Shown: one piece after another, positions 37,501 to 53,592 of the stretch
Numbering within the stretch: the stretch's first letter is position 1
How the letters are laid out: every line of letters begins with the position of its first letter
NCBI RefSeq assembly: GCF_003073045.1
Contig: NC_037596.1
Coordinates: 30,760,184 to 30,824,183 of the forward strand
Direction: 5' to 3'
Source of the DNA: Pomacea canaliculata
Taxonomy: Eukaryota; Mollusca; Gastropoda; Architaenioglossa; Ampullariidae
Length of the DNA stretch: 64,000 nt
Position numbers and translations under genes: made by a program
The notes under the pieces: generated by a model
Databases searched by the model: none
Told to the model about the DNA's origin: nothing
The model's input: the letters and a program-made list of their open reading frames with translations, nothing else

Positions 37501-38589
37501 GTCGCTCTTCTCTACCACCTCCAGGTATTTCCAGTCGTCACACAAGGAAAGTGAGTCAACTAAAGCAACTGAAATATTTGTAATAATGCATCTTTTTAGA
37601 GTACTTGTTCTCACTATAAATTCTAATACAAAAAATGTATAGATATTTGATTTCATTTATCAATATTTTACATTATCGTTTAATACGTAGTAACATCATC
37701 TGTATCTTAAGAACTCAAATCCAGAGGACTGTATTTATTCAGTCAATGATATTTCTTGTAAGCCTCTCCCTCTTTTTTTTCCTCTCTCTCACTATAGACA
37801 CTAGTGCGTGAGGTGTCATCGATGTGTTCTATAATCTTCAGTGTATTACCAGGCGTCACATGTCATCAATGACACTTCAAATATTAAAAAATGTGTCGTA
37901 TTATACTACTTTTTCCTGGTGTATTTTAAATCACATAAAATGTAAAAAAAAACAATCAAAATGTGACTGACCAGTATATTACATGGAAGTAAAGCAATTA
38001 ACTTTTACTATCAGATCTTGACGATTTCTCTATATAGCTAAGTATATAAACCAATACCAGTGAGTCAGATCATCTTACAGCTCAATTTACTGCGCCTGAC
38101 AAAATCTAGCAATTATTATTAAAATGATATTTTGCTAATTACTTTTCTTCTTATTATAATCATTACAAAAAAGTTAAAGTTTTCAAAACGCAATCGTGAA
38201 CCAGCTATGACATCTTGTGTCATCTACATCTCTTCATTAAAGTATATTTAAATCGCTACAATTGTTGACACAATAAATGGAGGCCAATTACCAGACATGC
38301 ATGACTTCCCATTGACGAGTAGAGCGTTTCTCTATGAGATAATGTTGTTGAAACTTCTAATTCTTCTCGGTGAGTGAGAAATATCAGATAAACAGTGATC
38401 AACAATGAACGTTCACAAAAATCTTAAGGTGTTAAGCACGTAACTTCTAAATTTAAGGCTTATATAAACACATTATAATTAGTGAAAATACGAGAAGTGT
38501 AGAAGCTACTTACCAATCGACTGTCGTGGACATGAAAAGGCCAGCAACCAGAATGTCCCCCATATGTCTCTATTCCTGATAAAATTCAT
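31513..38589 (-). CDS. Gene C: Ig receptor paralogue without Ig4
   Basis: Minus-strand exons: 38514-38589 (76 nt, signal peptide with core GTFWLLAFSC), 37227-37568 (D1, YLEV..FTCTGL..VAWLW), 36388-36515 and 35780-35969 (split D2), 34920-35165 (Ig3, NCPLYVKEDNSVSCVC), 34146-34466 (Ig5, DTAGFYKVMI), 31513-31688 (last exon, Ser/Thr-rich, stop TAG). All borders are AG/GT. Junctions are phase 1 except inside D2. The sum, 1479 nt, is in frame and gives 492 aa. The Ig4 exon present in A, B and E is absent: only 453 bases separate the Ig3 and Ig5 exons. No membrane-span exon was found between 34146 and 31688, so the product may be soluble, or an exon was missed. The last exon is supported by an in-frame homologue at 60046-60221. 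AATAAA signals on this strand lie near 31295-31305. A LINE relic and a long intron separate D1 from D2. Confidence 0.8.
33072..33240 (-). CDS. Candidate alternative tail exon of gene C
   Basis: A minus-strand frame reads YSSISTWNVYKDEGTGE then TPDEDMVTWWSEA and stops. The duplicated locus (about 62940-63070) keeps YSSISVCNIYKDERTGE then APNEDMVEWWSED in the same frame, with changes but no frameshift in that stretch. An AG precedes it in both copies, but the pyrimidine tract is poor and no donor is conserved, so it may be a terminal exon used alternatively, or a relic. Acidic residues and one Tyr make a cytosolic tail plausible. There is no ITIM. Confidence 0.4.
33800..33882 (+). pseudogene. 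Fragment of an Ig-domain exon
   Basis: After a TATTTCCAG acceptor the plus strand reads LVLAFRPKETMTIREGEAL and stops. This resembles the first strand of an Ig domain (compare the start of the Ig4 exons, TVNVSENTDLTVVC). The duplicated copy near 63735-63795 reads VVVFKPKETITVT and GEAL with a stop between. Both lack the rest of the domain, so this is a remnant of another plus-strand receptor gene. Confidence 0.5.
36640..37140 (-). mobile_element. LINE reverse-transcriptase C-terminal relic in gene C intron 2
   Basis: On the minus strand broken frames read TIYTRHTKQLNEVHM and ICWQNRIPDTEV, preceded by AVILLHILYASET. This is the block that follows the reverse transcriptase in several non-LTR clades (typical form '[29 protein letters not shown]', 'I.WQDRIPDTEVL'). 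Stops and frameshifts are frequent, and neither a 5' part nor a tail is present. It is an old fragment with no function for the host gene apparent. Confidence 0.7.
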
Positions 38590-38857
38590 GTTAAATCAGA
38601 CTATAAAGAGCTCGTTTCCTCGACTGAGTAACAGTAGTGAGCTAGGTATTCTTAAACATGGAAACGTGACACCTAGTCCATCATGGTGTATCGTCCTTCT
38701 TGTTTACACAAACAGATTTTACAAGACTTTATCAGTCTCACTCGCACTTAACACTTCCGACAACACTGGCAGCGTCCCACACTCTGACCTGGATAGTTTT
38801 TACACAGTCACTTCCTCCATCTCTCTATGATATTTATGTGTTATATAAGCAAAACTA

Positions 38858-39671
38858 CAGTGGAACCTCGGTTAGCGAACGCCTCGGATAGCGAATATTT
38901 CGGATGACGAACAAAAATTTCTTTCAAAGTTTGTCTCGGATAGCGAACAACCACGTGAACCACACGTGACCGACCAGCATGTCATCATTCGCGCTCGAGA
39001 CACAGTTACGATCAGTTGTTCCTTATCTATGCGCATCCTTCTTATTTAGTGATTTTTGTGCTTTATTTTAATAAGATAATCCTCAATCATGGCTCCAAAG
39101 AAGATTAAGAGCAATTAACAGTAGTGAGGTCATGACAAGGAAGCGGCCAACAAATGAATTGAAAAAGGAAATGATTTCAAAGTATGAAGGTGGCATGCGT
39201 CTGTCGGATATGTGATGTCGTATTACCGAAGACTTTTACAAAAAAGTCAGAAGGAACAGACACTGGACAAGTTTTGTCCTTCAACCTCAAAGCTACAGAA
39301 AAGGGAAGTCACCCCCGATTTTATACTGTCACGTGTGCTCATGGAGGGGGAATCAAAGCAGTAATTCCACCCCTTCCTCCCCACACCTCGATCCACCCAC
39401 GCCGTCAAAACGGCAAGTTTTCTGATGTTTAAATGCTTTCGTTAATGTTTTTGTTTATTTAACTCCATTTATATTGCATTATAACTGTTCTCATTAAAAC
39501 AAATACCTATATAGCCTGTAACTTTCAAATATTAGCGAGTCAACAGGGGCTGGGAACCAATTAAATCTATTTCCTTTATTTCTTATGGAAAAAATTGTTT
39601 CGGATAACGAACATTTCGGATAACGAACAGCTTTCAAGAACGGATTAAGTTCGTTAACCGAGGTTCCACTG
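38858..39671 (+). mobile_element. Tigger/pogo-like DNA transposon, degenerate
   Basis: The ends are inverted repeats: CAGTGGAACCTCGGTTAGCG at the left, and at the right its reverse form CGTTAACCGAGGTTCCACTG. TA flanks both sides (38856-38857 and 39672-39673), the expected pogo/Tc1 target-site duplication. Further inverted blocks 'CGGATAGCGAA' and 'CGGATAACGAAC' lie inside. Near 39088 a frame starts MAPKKIKSN, and near 39140 there is KRPTNELKKEMISKYEGGM, like the N-terminal helix-turn-helix of pogo/CENP-B-type transposases. The frame is broken and the catalytic domain is absent, so it is a non-autonomous deletion derivative. Confidence 0.88.
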
Positions 39672-40089
39672 TACACATGTTTAAAAATATCTTAAATATA
39701 ATAATTGTCAAAAATACTAATTGATGCATAATTTTGTTTTGTTTTGTTTTGTTTTATTTTCATATAGGACTAAGAAAATAGAGACTAAATATTATCTAGT
39801 CAGATTGGAATTACTTGAATTTATTTAAATAAACGATGTGTATCAAACTATGCAATCGTTGGGCTGCAATGATCTACGCTGGGTTTTGTTAGACAATCTC
39901 CTTTCTGTATCTTTTTTACTTCCTCGATGTGTCAAAAAGCTCCGTGCTGAGTGAGTGGAAAAACACGCCTCTTCGGTCAAGCCCGAAAGCCATTCATATT
40001 CAAATTTTACCCTATATTACTTCTCGTTAAATATAGATATCTTAATCGTCTTTATTTTACGAGATCTGAAACACCTTTTTGACAGTTAT

Positions 40090-40123
<34 letters not shown>

Positions 40124-40130
40124 CTAGTCT
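40090..40130 (+). repeat. Poly-A run
   Basis: About 38 consecutive A residues lie between 'CAGTTATC' and 'TTCTAG'. It may be the tail of an unrecognised retroposon insertion or simple slippage. Confidence 0.8.
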
Positions 40131-40298
40131 TGAATGCATAAACTTTTTATGTCGACTTACCACGGTGAGTTTGGATATTTTATAAAAAATATATTAGCAA
40201 GCAGTCGATGAGCATAATACATGCTATCCATTCAACCAATGGGTAATGCTCCACAGTGTCGCAGCTACAATGACGCACACAAACATATCACACGCAAA

Positions 40299-43200
40299 AT
40301 GGCGACATACAACGGAATAAAATCATTCAGCGTTAGGATCAGACCAGTGTTTATACTGATGAATTTTATATCAGGTAATTTATTTTATCTATTTTTGTTT
40401 TAATAAATATAGGGACTGAACATTTCATTTTATGGTCCGTGGTCGCTGCCTTGCATATCAGTGTAAACGATGATAGAGTGTCTGCTTTGCTTGAGTGTGT
40501 GTAGATTGGTTGATGGGTAGCTGTGCTGAGGGCTGATTCTACCACTATGCGACAAGTATAATAAATCTGTTATTCAGTTTTAATAGTCTTAGTGTATATT
40601 CGGAGCACAGATTATAATTTGAAATGTGCGTGTATTCCCTCACACACACACACACACGCACCTATATATTAAACAACAGGTGCTCAAACGTGTTGAGCAA
40701 GCTTACCTTTTTTCTATTACAGCTTCAGTGTGTCAAACCATATCACTAACTTGCCCATCCCTTCATGAAGGTTCGATAACGATGTTTTCATGCTCCATTC
40801 CAACATCTATGTGTCTGCACGACAATGTTTTCTTCGATTTCCAAAGAAACAGCGAAGTACCTAGACGTCTATGTCTAACCAGTGATACTGCCACATGTGG
40901 TCAACCGCCTGTTGGTGGAATGAACTGTAGTTGTGTAAGTTCTAATTCGAGTACTAAAGAATATCAGTTCAATTTTTTGGGAGACAAAGCGACTTATCAG
41001 GGAGGAACACTGTGTAATGTGGACTGTGAACGTGAACTACTTGGTGGAATCTGCCAGTACATCAGCTATGGTAAGTTTCAAAATCGCTTGCCTTATACTG
41101 CTGCCCTACTGTGTATATCTATATATTTATGTTGAACATATATATTATGTGTATTGTTATTTGGAATAATGAGTTTTTATGCACTAGTTATAAATTTATG
41201 TTGGGTCATCATCGTCGTCGATATCTACATTTAACGTCGTTGGATCATCATCATCATCATCCATCATCCATCATCCATCAGTCATCCATCAATCAATCAT
41301 CCATCATCATCAACAACAACAGCAACTTTTGATAGGACAAAAGTAGATATGAAACTGAATGTGTAGAAAGAACGTGGCTCAAGTCGCTAAGCCTATGTAG
41401 CTTCTAATAAGCAAGACAGTTGGCTGCGATTTTTCTGCTAAGGGTTAGAGTAACAGTGTAGCCCACATTTATGATACCTGACCCAGGAGTCATCGTCCAC
41501 TAGGATGGGTTTTAGGCAGTCCTTTTCCAATTTCTATTTAATTGATATTGATGACTAAGAAAGAATTCATTTTATCCTCTTATAGTTTAAATTTGTCTAA
41601 TAATTTATAATATCTTTATAGTCTCTACCATACATAAAACAAGACTTGCGAAACATTTTATACGTGTGAACATAACATAACAGGTGTGTATATATATATA
41701 AACATACGAACCCATATAACGACATTTTAACACACACGCACGCACACCTACACACTCTCACACATACACATGAACTTAATCCAATGCATCCCTTACATCA
41801 CTTACAGAAGCGATAATAGTTCTGATGGCAAAACAAGTTGCAGTCTGACTAAAAGGATCCATGACTGCATTCAGCGTTTTATCAAAAGAGGAGGAAAATC
41901 ATGTTAGTACTATGCCTGCAATGCCATATAAAAATATTTGAAAAATGAGGAGAGTAAATGTTCTGAAGTGAATACGTTTACAGGGCTTCTGCTAAGGCTA
42001 AATTCTTTGGGGTCCCAGGGACCCCTTCTTCAGATTTTTAAGGGGTCCCAGGCTAACTCTAAGGGGTCCCTTTACAAAGTTGAAAAAAACAACAACAAAT
42101 CAACTACTTTGTTCAACTGCCTTTGAGGAACACAAAGCAATGTAATGTCTAGTCAGAAACGGTGAGATTTCTGTGCCATGAAGTCAGTGCGAGCATCTGT
42201 GATGAGCTTATGAGCTCACTGTACTTGGGGTGCTCACTTTCTTTACGTTTCTGAGACGATGATTTTAATCACGCTGTCAACGACATCTTGGAAATAGGTT
42301 AGAGCAGTGGTTCTCAAAGTGTGGTCCGCGGACCGCTAGTGATCCCCGGACATATGTCAGGTGGTCCGCGGCTGACAGTCGTCATATGTCAGCAAAGTGA
42401 TGTTTAAAGTGATGCATTCCTCGGATTAACATTTTAATTACAAAGAACGAAGTACGTAGTTTATTGTCAACTTATTACTATACTACTGTCACAAGAGGAC
42501 ATTTAGTTTTGAATTGTAATGAAACAAATGCGGCAATTTAAATTTGAAATTCATAGTACAGAGGGATTTTAGGCCTTGGTGGTCCGCCAAAATTTTTACT
42601 TAAGTAAAGTGGTTTGCGGTCCAAAATACTTTGAGAACCACTGGGTTAGAGGAACTCTTCCCGGTAAGGTAAAAAAACTCAGTGCAAGGGAAGTAACTCT
42701 CACCTTGTAGCAGACGACAATAGATTGGGCTACGCCGCTACGTCGTCAGACACTACACTTACCCAATTTTGTATCTGTTCTTCCCCGAAATTTGAAGGGG
42801 TCCCCTGGGACCCCATTGACGAAAATTGAAGGGGTCCTCCGAACTTTTAATGCGTACTGTACGCAACTTTTTGCGTAAGCAGAAGCCCTGCGTTTAGCTC
42901 ATTTTATTCCGTATTTGTCTCTTATGTGTTGTTTGTAACAGAACAAATCACCAGTCCATCATCAAAACCAGCAGGTAATGTTAATTAATATTAAACTTCA
43001 GCTAAAATATTTTTTTTTAAATATCGACTTTTGGAATTTCTATTTCAAAAGTATCCGTCAACATATAAGGTAATATTAAGTAACTAGTTTTAAAATAGAA
43101 GATGTAAATAGACAATTGGTTAATTAATTTTATTTTTTTTAAACTTAAATAATTAGTAACGATTCAGTAACGAAATATAGACTGCAAACATTTGGACAAG

Positions 43201-44286
43201 TGCACTAGGATCTACATCACTACTTGAACATAAAGTTGTTTACATGCGAGTGGTTAGTAAATGAGGACAAATGATGTTAAAGGATCAGACTTGTAGCACC
43301 CCGCTCCACAGACCCCCCCCCCCCCAGTAAGGACTGTTACGTCAGCAGCGATGTCAAAACCTCGACAGATTAGAAAAACGGCTAGAACTAAGCTGCAGCG
43401 CCAGGGGCGGGACCCCACCATGTCGGTTCACAGAGTGCACACATCAGTAACATACCTGCCTGATCTCCACTGTTCATTCCGATTTGCTTGCAGGGCCCGC
43501 CCCTCCTCCACCCCACCCCCCTCGTAGTGGCACCTGTAGCCAGCAATCTCATGGCACCAACGTTCTTCAGGGCGGTTCACACGATAAAATCTTTGGTGTC
43601 CAGCGGCCGTCACCTCTTGGCTTGTCCAGCGAGAATATGATACCCGCTGACTACACTTCTCACGACAGGCCCCGGTACCCCGAAATTGTATTCTACAGAC
43701 TTGAAACTCAACTTCTGCATGTGTAATGCTTGGGTGTTCTGTCCTTAGACCTTTCTTTAAAAGAAAAAGAAAAGGAGATGAAAAAAAAAATCCACTGACC
43801 AAGGCCGGGCCCCCTTGACAGCCGCGGGCCCGGGTACACCAGACCCCCTGTCCCCCCCTCTCGTCAGGCCTGCCCGAACATAGCAGCGTGAGAATAGGCT
43901 TTTAGGAGTGTTAGTAGGCGCTATAAAAGTTTTGCGTGTATTATTATATATCTATAAACATAAATGTTTTGTATGTGTCAGATCTTTCCGACCTTAAAGA
44001 CTCCTGCTCCCCATCCTGCATAATTGGTGTAACAGTTGGGATTCTTTGTAGATTTGCTGTAGGAACTGCAATCTTATTGGGTAAGGGTAGCTGTACTTTT
44101 GTTTGATTTGCCATGCAATTGTTTTGCACGATAAAGGCAATATCAGTAGAAGTGGTTATAGCTGTAGAGCTATAGTAATTTTAATTTACAATTACATTAC
44201 TTGCATCATTAAGACCCTGCAAATCGCTCCAATTAATCAAATTCTTAATCAATTTCAGGTGTACTGTTCAAGACTGGGAAGATAAG
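40299..44286 (+). CDS. Gene D: small single-domain membrane receptor (3' end unresolved)
   Basis: Exons: 40299-40374 (76 nt, putative signal peptide with hydrophobic VFILMNFIS), 40723-41070 (348 nt, Cys-rich domain: LTC..MFSC..SMC...RLC..ATC..MNCSC...GTLCNVDC), 42942-42974 (33 nt, stalk), 43982-44080 (99 nt, membrane span CIIGVTVGILC..), 44259-44286 (28 nt, GVLFKTGKI). Phases agree (1-1-1-1, then 2). The Cys order and membrane span match gene 0, and the 28-nt exon is nearly identical to that at 5345-5372. The next exon is uncertain. One option is a strong acceptor at 45705 (ACTTTTTTTCAG) opening a 57-codon frame to a TAG near 45878. Intron 2 hosts nested DNA transposons, and intron 3 a GC-rich island. 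The signal exon is the weakest part: its first 15 codons are not typical. It is probably a surface receptor of unknown ligand. Confidence 0.68.
41212..41325 (+). repeat. CAT/CATC-rich low-complexity tract
   Basis: Irregular repeats of ATCATC, CATC and AATCAATCATCC end in CAACAACAACAGC. It is a decayed microsatellite in gene D intron 2. Confidence 0.75.
41981..42890. mobile_element. TIR DNA transposon (non-autonomous) hosting a nested hAT element
   Basis: The ends are perfect 13-bp inverted repeats, CAGGGCTTCTGCT (41981-41993) and AGCAGAAGCCCTG (42878-42890), flanked by a direct CGTTTA (41975-41980 and 42891-42896). Inside, palindromic GGGGTCCCAGGGACCCC blocks lie near each end. There is no coding capacity. 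A 339-bp hAT-like element is inserted in it, so the original length was about 563 bp. The six-base duplication does not fit hAT or Tc1, and I leave the superfamily open. Confidence 0.8.
42305..42643. mobile_element. hAT-type MITE nested in the 41981-42890 element
   Basis: The ends are CAGTGGTTCTCAAAGTGTGG and, inverted, ACTTTGAGAACCACTG. The element is flanked by a perfect 8-bp direct repeat GGTTAGAG (42297-42304 and 42644-42651), the hallmark of hAT insertion. The subterminal GTGGTCCGCGG repeats are also typical of this group. It has no open frame. The intact duplication suggests a comparatively recent insertion, later than the host element. Confidence 0.92.
43283..43870. other. GC-rich island in gene D intron 3 with minus-strand Cys-containing frame
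   Basis: The stretch is much richer in G+C than its surroundings, starts near a run of 13 C and ends near 'GGGCCCGGGTACACC'. On the minus strand a frame from about 43722 to 43460 follows an ACATGCAG acceptor and runs to a GCAG/GTATGT donor. It reads EFQVCRIQFRGTGACREKC, then RVSYSRW, FYRVNRPEERWCHEIAGYRC and HYEGG. I do not recognise the family. It could be an exon of an unknown gene, an exon captured by a mobile element, or chance in GC-rich DNA. Confidence 0.4.
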
Positions 44287-44841
44287 GTAAGAATAATTAT
44301 TTCGTTCTGTTTTGTCTTTTTAAAATAAGAATACATGTATAACATTAATTGGGTCAATGTAAAAATTAAAGAACTCGCCTCTCTTCTGTAATACCTATTG
44401 CATATAACAATCTTGAGAATATTAAGAAATGTGATCGTATGAAAGTGCAAGAGGGTAATTGTCAGTTCACTTTATTTAATGCAACTACAGTCCTGTTGCA
44501 AACTAGAATAGAAAAAACAACGCAGCAGAACCACATGTAAACATAAAGGTCTAACACTAAAAGCTAATTCTCTGATGCAGCACGAAATCGTGACTTTGGA
44601 ATCGGTGCACTTCCGCTATTGCAAGGTTTCCTGGTACTGCTCCTAAAACAGGTCTACGCCCTTGCCAAATAAAAAATAGGCATCCCTGCTTTCTGTAAGG
44701 CATCGGTTAACGGAAAGAAACAAAATACATGTATGTCTAATCTTTCAATCATAGCTCATTTCATAAGAAATAAATGCCAACTCAAATTAATATTTGTCAT
44801 TAGTGAGGTTTAGTTTTGGAAGAACAACAGACCAACTAGAC

Positions 44842-45286
44842 CAGTGATGCCCAACCTTTTTCGGTCTGCGGGCCATATCCATTTCGGAAAGCCGTGTCGC
44901 GGGCCACTTCACCGCAAAAATACAAAAAAGAAATAGAGCAGATACCATTTTTATTAGAAACAAGTTGTACTTACCATTAATTATGTAGTAATTAGTGGGA
45001 TATTTGAAGTTGTTTCCCCGAAACCAACTTCTGAATGTCCGGCCTCATCGTAGAGACACCAAGTCGGAGCACTGAATCGAAATGTTCGTCCATCGAAAAA
45101 AGAATTGAGAGACGCCCCTACGTGGGGATAAATACTTCTTCTTCCCTTTTTTCGGTTTTTCTTTTTTTCGTTTTTTTTTTTTTCGTTTTTTTTTATTACT
45201 AACACTGTGGGCAGAACTTTCGCGGGCCGGATGGCACCGCGTCGAGGGCCGGATATGGCCCGCGGGCCGTAGGTTGGGCATCCCTG
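44842..45286. mobile_element. hAT-like MITE in the D-E interval
   Basis: The ends CAGTGATGCCCAACCTTTTT and AGGTTGGGCATCCCTG are inverted repeats of a type common in hAT MITEs (CAGGGGTGCCCAACC). GCGGGCC blocks lie near both ends. The flanks AACTAGAC and CCCTAGAT share CTAGA, consistent with a decayed 8-bp duplication. Inside is a purine/pyrimidine-biased (TTTTTCG)n stretch (45125-45190). It is non-coding. Confidence 0.75.
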
Positions 45287-45299
45287 CCCTAGATAATCA

Positions 45300-46950
45300 G
45301 AGAGAGCAACATCGTAAGTAACCTTATGTAGTTAGCTTGTAATTCGCCTGTAACAATATTTGCAACTGTGACATGTCCGAGACATAATGTAAACAAAGCC
45401 CTTTTATTAGTGGAGTTGTTGGCAAACAAAAAGCAATCTAAAGATAAAGCATAACATAGCATATTGATTCTGTTATATATTCTCGGAAGCAACTACGAGA
45501 ACAAGAATAAAGTGAATTCATAATTAAATCTCGAAAGTGACGAAAATTTTGTGTCTTCTACAATAAGAAACTGTCGAAAACAGAAAGGCTTTTTAGATTC
45601 ACAATAGCAAACATCAGAACTTTAACAGTTAGCATTTTTGTAGATATTACAACCTATTATGAAAGGTCAGTTGTCTGGCGTGAGCAGTGTATATACTTTT
45701 TTTCAGTGTATCGTTCCACCCTGACACCCGTATGTTGTCGCCAGTCGGTCATATCGGGGTTTCAAGTCTCTGTACTCTGTGGGTGCTTCCTGGTGTCGTG
45801 TGTCAGACCTGTGTACTCCAAACTGTGTTTCGTGATGTGTGCGGGTTTTCTCGCTCTAGAGCATTCGGTGTTGAGTAGTTTCAATATGTGTTGTAGTTTA
45901 ATATGTAACACAGACATGATAACGGATATGAGACAGTAATCTCACGTACCACGCAACGGACGGCTCTACGTCATGTCCACGCTAGCAGGGTGGATGTGTT
46001 TACTCTTTATCAGAGCCACACACGGTAGGAACTGGTAGGAACTTTATAATTGAACAGAACTTGCGCTTAAAAAGAATTTGGGTGGGTGAACGATAAGCTC
46101 CTACTTGTGTACATTTACATGTCTTAGGAGGTCAGAGGGCTTAATGCTAATGTTTGTTTCTTCTATTCACGTGTTCTATTCCTTGCATGTAAATTCAAAT
46201 GACTACAGAAGATAAATGCCTCATGCTTCTGACTTTTTTCTCTATTCCTAAGTTTTTTAATGAAGGCAGCTTGAAACCAAACTCGTGCTTTACGGACAGC
46301 ACTAAAGCTCAAGATTCATTAACATTCCGCTGTTATTTTAGTCACTAGTACACTTCTTGCTAATATATTTGAATTTTCTGTCATGTGAAAATAACATGCA
46401 AAGTATTAAGAGAATTTTAGAAAACTAAACATAGCTATTGTTTTAAATGTTATATTCAACTCAAATTACTCATCACTTTGCATTACTTTGATATAGGAAA
46501 ACTCCATTTTAAACGCTTTAAAAGGGGACGACTACAGAGATTTCCCTTGACGAAATATTACTGATTAATATTTGAGTATAGAAAAATATAAAAATTAATA
46601 AAAATACTTCAGTGAGGAGTTATTAACGAATAATATGATGACTAATAGGGGACAAAAAGAAGCATGTTACGCTTGTAGGTTTTCATGATAATCACACAGT
46701 AAGATCTGTCACTAACTCTGTTTTATCTGTCCCTTGGTGACAGAAAACACAAATGAGCTTAATTCATTTGAACTACATTCAAACAGCAGGTTAATAACAC
46801 TTTCAAGTTAAATGCAGCAAGGTAAACTTGGAGTTTAAAATCTGGAGATAAACTTTTGCATTAGTTTAATTACTTTTGCTACATATATTAGAAATTAGGA
46901 ATTTAAGCACTTTAATAACGTAATAAAATTATGTTTTATTTTACTCTGTT
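45300..46950. other. Interval between gene D and gene E
   Basis: The first exon of gene E should lie here but was not identified: no ATG with a hydrophobic stretch ending in a phase 1 GT donor stands out. A frame at 45704-45878 (+) behind a strong acceptor might be the tail of gene D. A short match near 45912-45940 ('ACATGATAACGGATATGAGAC') resembles a block at 60296-60316 and is a scrap of the duplicated segment. Confidence 0.35.
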
Positions 46951-46954
46951 TCAG

Positions 46955-53588
<6,634 letters not shown>

Positions 53589-53592
53589 TAAA

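Larger units (their letters stand above)
38590..40298. promoter_or_regulatory. Head-to-head intergenic region of genes C and D
   Basis: The first codons of gene C (minus) and gene D (plus) are 1.7 kb apart and diverge. If the first exons are right, this spacer carries both promoters. An 814-bp Tigger-like element occupies half of it and starts 269 bases from the gene C ATG. An A-run of about 38 bases lies near 40090-40128, and a (GTTTT)n run near 39735-39755. No TATA box was assigned. Confidence 0.45.

Noticed and set aside
38342-38370. Plus-strand MLLKLLILL followed by a GTGAGT donor, looking like a signal-peptide exon
   Set aside because: At ten residues it is too short for a signal peptide, and it lies antisense in gene C intron 1. 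Gene D has a longer candidate closer by. It cannot be excluded as an alternative first exon of gene D.
43484-43726. Plus-strand open frame in the GC-rich island
   Set aside because: It is the antisense shadow of the minus-strand frame, which has splice sites on both sides; this one has none.
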